A DNA stretch of 64,000 nt from Aerophototrophica crusticola (lineage in GTDB: Bacteria > Pseudomonadota > Alphaproteobacteria > Azospirillales > Azospirillaceae). Where the stretch lies: the NCBI GenBank assembly GCA_001939945.1, contig MOEB01000008.1, forward strand, positions 1 through 64,000, in the 5' to 3' direction. Shown here one piece after another: positions 15,972 to 24,492 of the stretch. The notes under the pieces were generated by a model. It saw only the letters and a program-made list of their open reading frames with translations, ran no database searches and was not told the origin of the DNA. Position 1 is the first letter of the stretch. Every line of letters begins with the position of its first letter. Both the position numbers and the translations under genes were made by a program.

Positions 15972-18778
15972 TTGGTCGGGTCCTCAGCGGCGGTCTCAAA
16001 GGGAATAAGGTCCAGCATCACCGTGACGGTGCCACCGTCCTCGATGACCATGTCCCCCAGGGCTTCGAATGCCCAATCGTTGATCGTCTCTATGGCACCG
16101 TCGGCAAGCAACCCCTCGGCCTTGCAAAGAGCGACGAAATCGGTGCGTGGGAGCGTACCCCTGGCCGCGGCGGAACGCAAAAGTCGGGAGTGGGCAGCAT
16201 CCAGCCCTGGGTAGCTGTCAGACGACTTTCCGGCAGCAGCCGGTTCGACCTCGATGACGGGTGCCGGGGGCTGCGCGGCGGGGACGCGCTCCTCCGTCTC
16301 GTCCTCGAAGATGCCGGCGAGCAGGCCGGACACCCGTGCCGTGTCCTCGCGGATGCGTTTCAGGCGCTCCACGTCCAACGTGACCGTCGACGGGGCCGCG
16401 GGCCTCTCGACTGGTGCCGGCCGGGGGATCGGCTCACCGCCCACCTCCGGTGCCGCCTTCCTCACAAGCGGCGGCTCCTCGCCGCCCAATGCGTGCAGGT
16501 CTGAGAAGAGCGCCTTGGCATCCAGGCCGAGCAGGGTGTAGACGCGCTCCAGGAGCTTGATCTCGGCAGGCTCGATACGACCATCCGCGCCGGCGACGGA
16601 GATGGCGAACCGTGCCACCTCGGTCCGCCTTTCAGCGGACAAGCCATCAAAACGCGCTTTCACTGCCGAGAACTTCGGCGGGTTCCGCAGGAGGAGCATC
16701 AGGTGCGCCTCCAGCCTGAGCCGAGCGGCCTCGCCGAAGTGCAGCGCGTTGCCGACATGCTCCAGCAGGTGCTGCTCCTCGGCAGTCGAGACCTCCTCGT
16801 CGCCATGGACCAGAAGCGCCCCAAGGCCCAACAGCGACATCGCGGACGCGTAGTCGGCGGCCTGGTGGTCGACAGGCGCGCCGGCGACGGCGCGGAACAG
16901 CACGACCGGATCCTCCGGCTTCGGGACGGCCCCGCCGAACCGTGGGTCCGGCTCGATGCCGATGCCGCAGTGGCCGAGCGTCTCCGCCGCGGCTACCGCC
17001 TCCGACTTGGATGGCCGCTGCTTGGGGTCATCGATTGTGCCGAGCTTCAGGAAAACCTCGCCAGCCGTGGTGGCTGACATCCGCCCGGGCACCGCCTCCG
17101 CGATCCAGCGCTCCACTTCGGCGAGTGGTGCGGCCAGGACCTCCTCCCGGATCTCCGCCGGGACGAGGCGGACCGCGTCGACGCTGTTGCGGCCATCCGG
17201 GTTCTTACCCAGAAACCGGCTGAACGCGTCCAGGTCGTCCATGCAGCTCTCGGCGATGGGCAAGACCAGGTTCAGCGCCTTACGCGTCACGGTGACGTCC
17301 GGCATCCCGTCGAGGAACTCGGCCATGTCCACGGAGAACGTGCGGCTCGCGGCCTCGTAGCTGTGGCTCACCTTGCGGCGTGGCGCCTGGACCTGGATGC
17401 CCCCGGGGAACTGGGCGTCGAAGCGTTTCCGGAACAGTGCCACGAACTCCGCGAAGCACCGCTTCGCTGGGGTGCGAAGGCTCGTTTCCGGGTCACCGAG
17501 GTACCAGGCAAGCATCCAGTCGGCCGGGATCGGCTGGCCCTGAGAGACGAGGCGTCCCAGGCCGACCTTGACGGGCAGTGGCACCTCCCAGCAGGTGCTC
17601 GGCTCCAGGGTCGGCGCCGCTGTCGCGCCCTGGAGTACGGTCGCGGCCTCCAGGAACTTGCGGGCATAGCCGGAGAAGCTTCTGTTGTCGCCATAGACCG
17701 ATACCAGTCCCCTCACCTCCTCGATGAGCTCCGCCACCTCGTCCACCGCCCTGTCCACGAACAGGCGGCGCTCCAGGCCATAGAAGAACAGGAAGACGTG
17801 GCCGATGCCGTAGGATGGGTCACGGCGCCCGCCCGCATGCCAAGCCAAGTAGGCCCGCCGCGCCTCGGGAGAGGCAAACGCATAGGATGGCCAATACGGC
17901 AGCGACGTCCCCGTGCGGTCCGCGTTGGACGGCGCAACCGGCAGCGTCGCGTCGACGAGGCAATTCTCATTGCTGGATGACCGCGAAGCCGGGAGGCGCC
18001 GCCCGACATAGACCATCCCAGGGATGAGGAACCCGGCGATTTCCACGGCGTCACCCTTGCGCTTCCAAGCGCCGTTGACCGGCGGGGATGACACGTTCAC
18101 GGCCGTTGGCGTCTGGGCCAGCACGGGCTGCCATTGGCTCCTCGCCCCCGCTGCCCTCATGTGGACCTCCACCTCGCCCGGTGAGGGCGGGGGACCGGCT
18201 GGAGGCGTGGCAACCGTGCCCGGGTAGCGCCAGGTTGGTGTGGTGGCACCTGATGACCTGATCCTGTCGAACGGTTCGGTGTCCGACGCTCCGGCGTGGG
18301 GCCGGTTCTCAGTATCCGACATCGTCGGCTTCTTGCCCCCGTTTATGGCCGTCAGCCGCGCTGAGCGGCGGCGAAGGATAAGGATCGCCAAGCCTCCGAG
18401 CAGTGCCAGCCAAATCAGGCCGCCGATCCCGCCGGTTTCCGTGGTGGAAGGGGGCGCGGAAGGGAGCCTCTGCTCTTGCTGGGTTTCCTGCGGGCTGGCA
18501 GGGGACGGGGGAGCAAGGCGTTCGTCACGCGCAACAGCAATCGCCCTCGAGGTAGGGGCGTCAAGTTGGCCGGTCTCCGGCAACCCGTTGCGACGCTGGA
18601 AATCCTTGATGGCGGCCTGCGTCTTCGGGCCAGATTTGCCGTCCGGGACGCCTATGTCATGGCCGAGCGCCGCCAGTGCATCCTGTGCCTCACGTACCGA
18701 CATTTCGGCGGCAATGGCTGCCGGGCTGGTCAGGACCAGGAGAATCAAAGCGAATGGCACAAACACGCGCGACGACAT
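15968..18778 (-). CDS. sngA: Membrane-anchored TerB-domain protein with peptidoglycan-binding domain, Shango SngA-like
   Basis: A 936-residue protein starting at ATG 18778. Residues 1-24 are a signal peptide or first membrane helix; about 26-85 form a peptidoglycan-binding type 1 domain (LAALGHDIGVPDGKSGPKTQ, then a second repeat helix); a transmembrane helix lies at about 115-135 (GGLIWLALLGGLAILIL) followed by RRR, predicting a cytosolic remainder. The cytosolic part shows a TerB-N-type region (about 230-480), a TerB four-helix domain (about 640-760, with GADGRIEPAEIKLLERVYTL), and a TerB-C-like end. In Shango the TerB protein is the first component; a periplasmic wall-binding head would place it at the envelope. 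It is divergent from the Zorya-like genes. Confidence 0.8.
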   Translation of the reverse strand: MSSRVFVPFALILLVLTSPAAIAAEMSVREAQDALAALGHDIGVPDGKSGPKTQAAIKDFQRRNGLPETGQLDAPTSRAIAVARDERLAPPSPASPQETQQEQRLPSAPPSTTETGGIGGLIWLALLGGLAILILRRRSARLTAINGGKKPTMSDTENRPHAGASDTEPFDRIRSSGATTPTWRYPGTVATPPAGPPPSPGEVEVHMRAAGARSQWQPVLAQTPTAVNVSSPPVNGAWKRKGDAVEIAGFLIPGMVYVGRRLPASRSSSNENCLVDATLPVAPSNADRTGTSLPYWPSYAFASPEARRAYLAWHAGGRRDPSYGIGHVFLFFYGLERRLFVDRAVDEVAELIEEVRGLVSVYGDNRSFSGYARKFLEAATVLQGATAAPTLEPSTCWEVPLPVKVGLGRLVSQGQPIPADWMLAWYLGDPETSLRTPAKRCFAEFVALFRKRFDAQFPGGIQVQAPRRKVSHSYEAASRTFSVDMAEFLDGMPDVTVTRKALNLVLPIAESCMDDLDAFSRFLGKNPDGRNSVDAVRLVPAEIREEVLAAPLAEVERWIAEAVPGRMSATTAGEVFLKLGTIDDPKQRPSKSEAVAAAETLGHCGIGIEPDPRFGGAVPKPEDPVVLFRAVAGAPVDHQAADYASAMSLLGLGALLVHGDEEVSTAEEQHLLEHVGNALHFGEAARLRLEAHLMLLLRNPPKFSAVKARFDGLSAERRTEVARFAISVAGADGRIEPAEIKLLERVYTLLGLDAKALFSDLHALGGEEPPLVRKAAPEVGGEPIPRPAPVERPAAPSTVTLDVERLKRIREDTARVSGLLAGIFEDETEERVPAAQPPAPVIEVEPAAAGKSSDSYPGLDAAHSRLLRSAAARGTLPRTDFVALCKAEGLLADGAIETINDWAFEALGDMVIEDGGTVTVMLDLIPFETAAEDPTK

Positions 18779-19081
18779 TCCGGCATCCCCGACCCTCGAA
18801 TGCTCCTTTTGTCCCTGATCGTTCTAGACAGTGCAATTACGGATCGACAGTCTCGTGTGACCATCCCCTTCCCCATACCATCGTATGCTCGGCCCCCCGC
18901 GTTAGATGGCTTTCGAGCCACAGTGCCTCTGATTTTGCGTGGGTAGGCCATCCGGCCTTCCCGTTTACGGTCGCGCTTCAAGCTTCCGAGTCGCGTTCCA
19001 AGTGCGCTCCGGTATGATGCGGATCCACGCGAAAGGGTTATGCCCGCGTGTCTTCGCAATCATCATGCTGGTACCGGGAAG
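18779..19081. promoter_or_regulatory. Divergent intergenic region, Shango-like / Zorya-like genes
   Basis: A 303-base spacer between two divergent operons, with lower GC than its flanks, so it must hold both promoters. No clear sigma-70 boxes, palindrome or terminator could be assigned by eye. An alternative in-frame start for the plus-strand gene lies at 19040. Confidence 0.5.
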
Positions 19082-20815
19082 ATGAACGAAAGCCTGCTTT
19101 GGCGCGCCTACACCGCCGTGACCGCTGACCCAGTGAACGTCTTTTTCCTCGTAGTCACGGCGATCGTCCTCTTCGCCGCGCTCGCTGCGGCGCCTCGGGA
19201 TCACGATAGGCATCAGGCGTTCGCCCGCGCCGCGCCGGGCCTCCTGACCAGCCTCGGCGTGCTGGGTACCTTCGTCGGGATCTTCATCGGCCTCGTGGAT
19301 TTCGACGTGTCCAAGATCGACGACAGCGTCCCCAAGCTCCTCGCGGGGATGAAGATTGCTTTCGCCACCAGCATCCTCGGCATGGGAAGCGGCATCCTGG
19401 TGAAGCTCGTGCACCAGAGGTTCGCCCCGATGCCGAAGGAGGAGGCCAACGACGTCACCGGAAAGGACTTGGTACGCGGCCTCGCCGAGATTCGGGAGTC
19501 CGTCGACAAGGTCAGGACGTGCATCGCCGGCGACGCCGATGGGAGCATGGTCACCCAGGTCCAGAAGCTGCGGACGGCCGTCATGGACGGCAACCGTGAC
19601 ACCCTGGAGGAGCTCCGTACCTTCGGGCGCCAGCTGGCCGAGAACAATGCGAAGATGTTCATCGACGCGCTGCGCGAGACCATCCGGGACTTCAACGAGA
19701 AGCTGTCAGAACAGTTCGGGGAGAACTTCAAGGAGCTGAACGTCGCCGTTGGGCGCCTGCTGGAATGGCAGGAGCGCTACAAGGCGCATGTCGACATCGT
19801 CGAGGATCGCTTCAAGGCCGCCCTGGCGGGGATCGAGGCGAACCGCGCCGCGGTCGCTGAGATTGCCGACAAGGCCGCGTCCATCCCTGCCACGATGCAG
19901 GGTCTTGAACGCCTGCTCTCGGCGCTCGACGAGACCAACGGCGAGATACAACAGCGCCTGGAGGCGTTCGCCGCCATGCGCCAGCAAGCCCTCGAGGCGT
20001 TCCCGGTTATCGAGCAGCGGGTCCTGCAGCTCACCGACGGCTTCTCCGGCGTGGTCATGCGCAGCGTTGAAGCAACAGAGCGCTCCGTCGTCGCGCAGCA
20101 GGAACGCCTGGGTCAAGCCACCTCCGCCCTGGCGGGCGCGGTCGAGAAGAACATCGCGGACATCACGGCGTCCGTGGAAGCGCAGGAGAAGGCGCTGATG
20201 GGTGTGGCCCAAGGCTACGAGAAGCTGAGGGAGGACACCCAAACCGTCGTCATCACCGTGGGGACGGAGGTCGGCGCCGCGCTTGGCGGCATTAACGCCT
20301 CGCTGGTTGGCTTCGTTGAGGCACAGGAGGCCAACCTGCAGGAGATCACGGCGGCGACGACGCAGCACATCGGGTCCGTAGTCGAGCAGCAGAGACTCTG
20401 GAGCCAGGACATCCAGGCCGGCTTCGACAAGCTGAAGGACGAGACGGCGGAGATCATCGACCGGCTCGAAGGCGAGATGGAGCGCGCCTTCAAGCGGCTC
20501 GCGCTGGAGATGAAGAACGCCACAGATGCCCAGGCGGTCCAAATCCGCGACCTCGCCCAGCGCCAGTCCGAGGCCAATGCCATGCTGGTCGACGACATGC
20601 GCAAGCAGTTCTCCAGCTCCCTCAAGGAGACGGAGAAGCACCTTATCGACAGCGTGGCGACCTTTGATCGGGCCATGCAGGAAGAGATCACGCGTGTCAT
20701 GGAGACGATGGGCAGCCACCTCGCCTCGTTGTCCGGCAAGTTCGTGGACGACTACACGCCGCTGACGGACCGGCTGCGTGAAGTCGTCCGCATCGCTCAG
20801 AAGGTGGACGCGTGA
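19082..20815 (+). CDS. zorA: MotA/TolQ/ExbB-type channel protein with long coiled-coil tail, ZorA-like
   Basis: A 577-residue inner-membrane protein. Three hydrophobic helices (VNVFFLVVTAIVLFA; a segment with LLTSLGVLGTFVGIFIGL; a segment with IAFATSILGMGSGILVKL) have the MotA/ExbB wording. About 430 residues of heptad-rich coiled coil follow to the C-terminus. In Zorya, five ZorA subunits form a proton-driven channel around a ZorB dimer and the long tail projects into the cytoplasm as a signal rod. The start at 19082 is preferred because the first helix then lies at the N-terminus; 19040 would add 14 residues. The stop overlaps the ATG of the next gene (TGATG). Confidence 0.8.
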   Translation: MNESLLWRAYTAVTADPVNVFFLVVTAIVLFAALAAAPRDHDRHQAFARAAPGLLTSLGVLGTFVGIFIGLVDFDVSKIDDSVPKLLAGMKIAFATSILGMGSGILVKLVHQRFAPMPKEEANDVTGKDLVRGLAEIRESVDKVRTCIAGDADGSMVTQVQKLRTAVMDGNRDTLEELRTFGRQLAENNAKMFIDALRETIRDFNEKLSEQFGENFKELNVAVGRLLEWQERYKAHVDIVEDRFKAALAGIEANRAAVAEIADKAASIPATMQGLERLLSALDETNGEIQQRLEAFAAMRQQALEAFPVIEQRVLQLTDGFSGVVMRSVEATERSVVAQQERLGQATSALAGAVEKNIADITASVEAQEKALMGVAQGYEKLREDTQTVVITVGTEVGAALGGINASLVGFVEAQEANLQEITAATTQHIGSVVEQQRLWSQDIQAGFDKLKDETAEIIDRLEGEMERAFKRLALEMKNATDAQAVQIRDLAQRQSEANAMLVDDMRKQFSSSLKETEKHLIDSVATFDRAMQEEITRVMETMGSHLASLSGKFVDDYTPLTDRLREVVRIAQKVDA

Positions 20816-21522
20816 TGCTCGGTTTGTCGAGAAAGCGCCCCGGCAGCGAGGATGAGGAACACTGGATCAGCGTGTCGGACCTGATGTCCGGGCTGATGGT
20901 GATCTTCCTGTTCGTGGCGATCAGCTACATCCGCCCCGTGATCGAGCAGCGCGAGGTCGTCAGGGAGATCGCGGTCGCTTGGCAACAATCGGAGCTCAAG
21001 CTTTATGAGCGGCTCAACGCGGAGTTTTCAAAGGACCTCGCCAACTGGGGCGCCGAGATCGACAAGGAGACACTGTCGGTCCGGTTCAAGGCGCCCGAAA
21101 TCCTCTTCGACCAGGGCAAGGCCAACCTGCGGCCCCGCTTCGTCGAGATCCTCAACGACTTCTTCCCCCGCTATCTGACGGTACTCGCCGAGTTCCGGGA
21201 TGCGATCGACGAGGTCCGCATCGAAGGCCACACGTCGTCGGAGTGGACTGGCACCAACGACCCGCAGCTGGCCTATTTCCGGAACATGGCCCTGTCGCAG
21301 GAACGGACCCGGGCCGTGCTGGAGCACTGCCTAAGCCTGCCTGCCGTAGGCGCGGAGCGTGATTGGGCCCGGGAGCACATCACGGCGAACGGCCTCTCGT
21401 CCAGCAAACCCATACGGTCCGACGCCGGCGACGAGGATCGCGACCGGTCCCGACGCGTGGAGTTCCGGGTCAGGACGAATGCCAAGCAGCAGATCGTGCG
21501 CATCCTGGAGGCGGTCGAATGA
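20815..21522 (+). CDS. zorB: OmpA/MotB-family motor protein, ZorB-like
   Basis: A 235-residue protein with one N-terminal transmembrane helix carrying an aspartate at residue 22 (WISVSDLMSGLMVIFLFVAI), the position of the proton-binding Asp of MotB and ZorB. The periplasmic part (about 75-230) is an OmpA-like peptidoglycan-binding domain: a LFDQGKANLRPRF strand, the IEGHTSS motif, and an RSRRVEFRV end. With the upstream ZorA-like protein it would form a proton-driven stator anchored to the wall. A GTG at 20812 is an alternative start. It overlaps the upstream gene by one base and the downstream gene by four bases. Confidence 0.82.
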   Translation: MLGLSRKRPGSEDEEHWISVSDLMSGLMVIFLFVAISYIRPVIEQREVVREIAVAWQQSELKLYERLNAEFSKDLANWGAEIDKETLSVRFKAPEILFDQGKANLRPRFVEILNDFFPRYLTVLAEFRDAIDEVRIEGHTSSEWTGTNDPQLAYFRNMALSQERTRAVLEHCLSLPAVGAERDWAREHITANGLSSSKPIRSDAGDEDRDRSRRVEFRVRTNAKQQIVRILEAVE

Positions 21523-22373
21523 AACTGAACGTCAGCTTCGCTGATCTTCAGACCATGGTGCGGCGGATGGGGGCGCCTGAGGTCAGGTGGCGCGTTCGCG
21601 ACGGCCGCCTCGCGGACCCGGAGTTCCTGGAGCGGCTATACAAGGGCCTGGTCGTCGAACCCAAGGACGTTGACGTCGATGACGATGGCCTGTTCTCCGT
21701 TCGGGGCGAGCGTGTTCTCCTGTACATCAAGGAGACCAACCAGGACCGGCATACGCTCCTGTACGACACAGAGAACGCCAAGCGTTTTCATGTGGCTGAC
21801 TGCTCCACCTTGGAGGCCATGCGAAGGCAAGGCCACTTCAACATGCGCTATGTCGTGACCACGAAGACGACTGGCATGTTTCCGGTCTTCGCCACCAACC
21901 ACATGACCGGGGCTATCGACGAGATCGAGGCTCCCCTGAAGGTCTGCCGGTCCTGCCTGTTGAAGATCAGGTACAAGGGTTATGGCGGGCTGAACCACGC
22001 CAAGAAGCGGGACGTCTGGCTCGCCTTCGACGTCGGGGCCTTCCTCTGGGACAACCCCACCAAGTTCCGCTCCAGGCCGCTCCACACTGACCGGACAGCC
22101 CCCATGCCCGGGTCGGCGCCCGACTGGCTGGACGTTGTGGATCGCTATCGCAGGTTCCGGCAATGGGCATGCGACGACTGCGGCGTGTCCCTCAAGGGAC
22201 ACCACCAACTGCTCCACGTCCGCCCACTTGACGGCAACCGGAGGAATACAAGCTTGCACAACCTATCAGGCACCTGCGCGGTTTGCGCACCCTCGCCGCT
22301 GCCCGACCGGGTGTTTTCGGCAGCGGAGCGCGCTTTGGCAGAAAAGCTCAGGACCGATCAGAAGATCAGGTGA
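21519..22373 (+). CDS. HNH-like zinc protein, third gene of the Zorya-like operon
   Basis: A 284-residue protein whose ATG overlaps the ZorB-like stop (ATGA). The C-terminal part has an HNH-like layout: CDDC, then HHQLLHVRPLDGN, then NTSLHNLSG and CAVC, with a second CxxC (VCRSCLLK) in the middle of the protein. The N-terminal half (MKLNVSFADLQTMVRRMGAP) is not recognised. In type II Zorya, zorA and zorB are followed by zorE, a small HNH-type nuclease, so this is the likely effector position. The DNA-cleaving activity is inferred from the motif pattern; the first His of the motif is within an unusual LLHVRPLD setting and may have diverged. Confidence 0.65.
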   Translation: MKLNVSFADLQTMVRRMGAPEVRWRVRDGRLADPEFLERLYKGLVVEPKDVDVDDDGLFSVRGERVLLYIKETNQDRHTLLYDTENAKRFHVADCSTLEAMRRQGHFNMRYVVTTKTTGMFPVFATNHMTGAIDEIEAPLKVCRSCLLKIRYKGYGGLNHAKKRDVWLAFDVGAFLWDNPTKFRSRPLHTDRTAPMPGSAPDWLDVVDRYRRFRQWACDDCGVSLKGHHQLLHVRPLDGNRRNTSLHNLSGTCAVCAPSPLPDRVFSAAERALAEKLRTDQKIR

Positions 22374-22646
22374 ACTTCGCTGCCCCACGGCCGGTGCCAA
22401 ACGCAGTGTCGACAGCCATTCAGCTTCAGTATGCATGGCCTGGGACAGTTCTTTCCTGCGTGAGGAGGCCTCCCTTGATGACCGCTCATCGCCCCCCAAT
22501 CGAAAGAAGTTATTCTGTGCAAGTTTTTGAAAAGCGGCTTTGCGGGCGTTTCGGGGAGTGGACAGAATGCCGCTCAGGGGTTAAAGCCGTTGCCGCGGTC
22601 CCGCCTCGCCCTGGAGCCGATCTTCACCCGTGGTGCTAGTTCGCCA
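22374..22646. other. Convergent intergenic region
   Basis: Between the 3' ends of the Zorya-like operon and hxsA. No gene and no clear terminator stem were found by eye. Confidence 0.4.
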
Positions 22647-23324
22647 TCAAGCTATGCCCAACCTGGCGAGCGTCGCGTTGTCCATGGCGCCTGACTGGGG
22701 AAGACCTTCCACGGCCTGGAAGGCGCGCAGGGCGGCCCTCGTCCCTGGGCCCACCTTCCCGTCGATCGCGCCCTTGTAGTAGCCGAGCCGGAGCAGCTCC
22801 AGCTGCACCCGCATTGTCATCGTGATGGCCTCCGACTGGGGTGCCGGCTCCACAGCCCCCGGCGGACGTTTGGCCGTTGATGACGCGCGCGGCACCGCCC
22901 GGGGAGTTGATGGCGGCGGGACATACGCCGTGGCCGGTGGGGCAGGCGCGGGGGTGTAGACAGTGGCTGGCGGCGACGTGGTCGTCGAGTTGGAGCCTCC
23001 GCTGGAACCACTGCTGCTGCCAGCACCATAGCCGCCATACCCCCCATACCCGCCGCCGCCGGAGGAGGAATAGTGGGAGCGGTGGCTGGAGTGGCTGCGG
23101 TGGCTCGAATGGCTGCGGTGGCCAATGAAAATCTCCGGCCCCTCGACCCTGTTCGGCATCCGGAATGTCAGCGGCTCCTTGCGGAGGTCCAGCGGCGAGG
23201 CCGACGGCATCGTCGCCGCGTCGGCCTGTCCTGGTGTCCAAGCGCTCCCGACGAGGGCAGCGGCCGGCAGTGCCCAGCCGCTGACCGTTTCCAAAAGCCA
23301 GCCCCACCCCTTCTTACCCGCCAT
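22647..23324 (-). CDS. hxsA: His-Xaa-Ser repeat protein HxsA (maturation substrate)
   Basis: A 225-residue protein. The N-terminus (residues 8-35) is a hydrophobic signal segment. Residues 69-84 are six His-Xaa-Ser triplets (H69 to H84, period three), followed by a Gly/Tyr/Ser-rich tract and a Pro-rich tract. Residues about 160-222 form a peptidoglycan-binding type 1 domain (LRLGYYKGAIDGKVGPGTR). This is the HxsA family, taken to be the substrate modified by the two radical-SAM enzymes encoded upstream. ATG 23324 is chosen because a run of G's ending five bases upstream can act as ribosome site; ATG 23336 is in frame. It overlaps hxsC. Confidence 0.9.
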   Translation of the reverse strand: MAGKKGWGWLLETVSGWALPAAALVGSAWTPGQADAATMPSASPLDLRKEPLTFRMPNRVEGPEIFIGHRSHSSHRSHSSHRSHYSSSGGGGYGGYGGYGAGSSSGSSGGSNSTTTSPPATVYTPAPAPPATAYVPPPSTPRAVPRASSTAKRPPGAVEPAPQSEAITMTMRVQLELLRLGYYKGAIDGKVGPGTRAALRAFQAVEGLPQSGAMDNATLARLGIA

Positions 23325-24492
23325 GATGCCCCCCATTAACCGGCTTGATGCCGCGGCTCCGCCATCCCTCGCCCGCCGAAGCGAAGAAGCCGCAGCAGCG
23401 TCCCCGCACGTCGCAGCCGCCACAAGCGGGGGCAAAGGTGTTCTTCCAATCCGATATGCTCTGCTGCGCCAACGGCCATGCGGCCCGGGGCAACACGCAG
23501 AGCGGGACGTTGTAGATCGACGTCCGGATGCCCCGGTCGTGTAGGTGGAATGCCGCGTCCACGAGGTCGCTGGCATAATCCAGCGGGTCCAGCCAGAGCT
23601 GGTCGCGGTTCACTTTGGCGTAGCCCATGGGCTCGAGGCCCATCAGAGCCACGTGGTCCACGAATGGCATGTTCCGCCAGACGAACTCCGCGAACGGCTT
23701 GAGCCGTGGGACGGTCAGGGCATGCAGGACCATGCGGATCTCGACGCGGTGCCCCGCCTCCGCAAGATTGTAGATGCCCTGGACGGCCTGGTCGAACCCA
23801 CCTTCGGCCTGGACCACGTGGTCATGCCTCCAAGACACGTCGGAATACAAGGGCACGGCCCAGACGGTGCGCCCCACCCCGGGTGCCGCCCAACGGAGGG
23901 CACCCGGGTCGGCGAAAGTCCGCCCGTTCGTCAGGATGTGGAGGCCGGTCGACGGGAGGTGGGTGGCGACGGCCCCGATCACCTCTCGGAGGCCGTCGCC
24001 AAGCAAGGTGGGCTCCCCGCCGGACATGCCGAGCCACGGGAGATCACGGTCGAGCAGCGGCACGAGCTCCAGCATCTCGCGGACGCGCCAACCGTCGTTG
24101 TCGTCCCGCGGGGGCTGGCTGCACATCAGGCAACGGCTGTTGCACCGCTCGGTGGCGAACAGGGTGTTGGCGTTGGCCCCCCTGCGGAAGAGGTTCGAAA
24201 CCATCCCCGTCCCGGGCCGGACCCTGACCACGTCGCCCGGCGCCACCACGGCCCCATCCCGGAGGGAATGGACGTGCACTGGCACGGCGTGCCGCTCGAC
24301 CGGTCCATCCGTGACGATACCAGCGAACCCGGCCGCGCCCAGGGCCGTGGCGTCCACCTCGGGGCCGTCCCTGAGGTCGACCGCGACCTTGCCCGGCGGA
24401 TAGGCGCCCGACAGCGCCTCAGCGATGCCGAGCACCTTGAGCAGGGCCGGCACGGGTGCCGCGACGATTCCATGGGTGTGGAGTGGGAGCAT
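23314..24492 (-). CDS. hxsC: His-Xaa-Ser system radical SAM maturase HxsC
   Basis: A 392-residue radical-SAM enzyme with the Cx3Cx2C cluster CNSRCLMC at about 117-124, the GGEPTLLGDG motif, and a C-terminal cysteine set (CGGCDVRGRCCG) that could bind an auxiliary iron-sulfur cluster. It is thought to modify the HxS repeats of HxsA together with HxsB; the chemistry in this organism is not known. ATG 24492 overlaps the hxsB stop (TGATG). The order D-B-C-A on the minus strand is that of the known His-Xaa-Ser operons. Confidence 0.9.
   Translation of the reverse strand: MLPLHTHGIVAAPVPALLKVLGIAEALSGAYPPGKVAVDLRDGPEVDATALGAAGFAGIVTDGPVERHAVPVHVHSLRDGAVVAPGDVVRVRPGTGMVSNLFRRGANANTLFATERCNSRCLMCSQPPRDDNDGWRVREMLELVPLLDRDLPWLGMSGGEPTLLGDGLREVIGAVATHLPSTGLHILTNGRTFADPGALRWAAPGVGRTVWAVPLYSDVSWRHDHVVQAEGGFDQAVQGIYNLAEAGHRVEIRMVLHALTVPRLKPFAEFVWRNMPFVDHVALMGLEPMGYAKVNRDQLWLDPLDYASDLVDAAFHLHDRGIRTSIYNVPLCVLPRAAWPLAQQSISDWKNTFAPACGGCDVRGRCCGFFASAGEGWRSRGIKPVNGGHHGG

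Noticed and set aside
23067-23120. Repeats in hxsA as a CRISPR-like array
   Set aside because: The period is short and coding (HxS triplets), without spacers of constant length; no cas genes are in the window.
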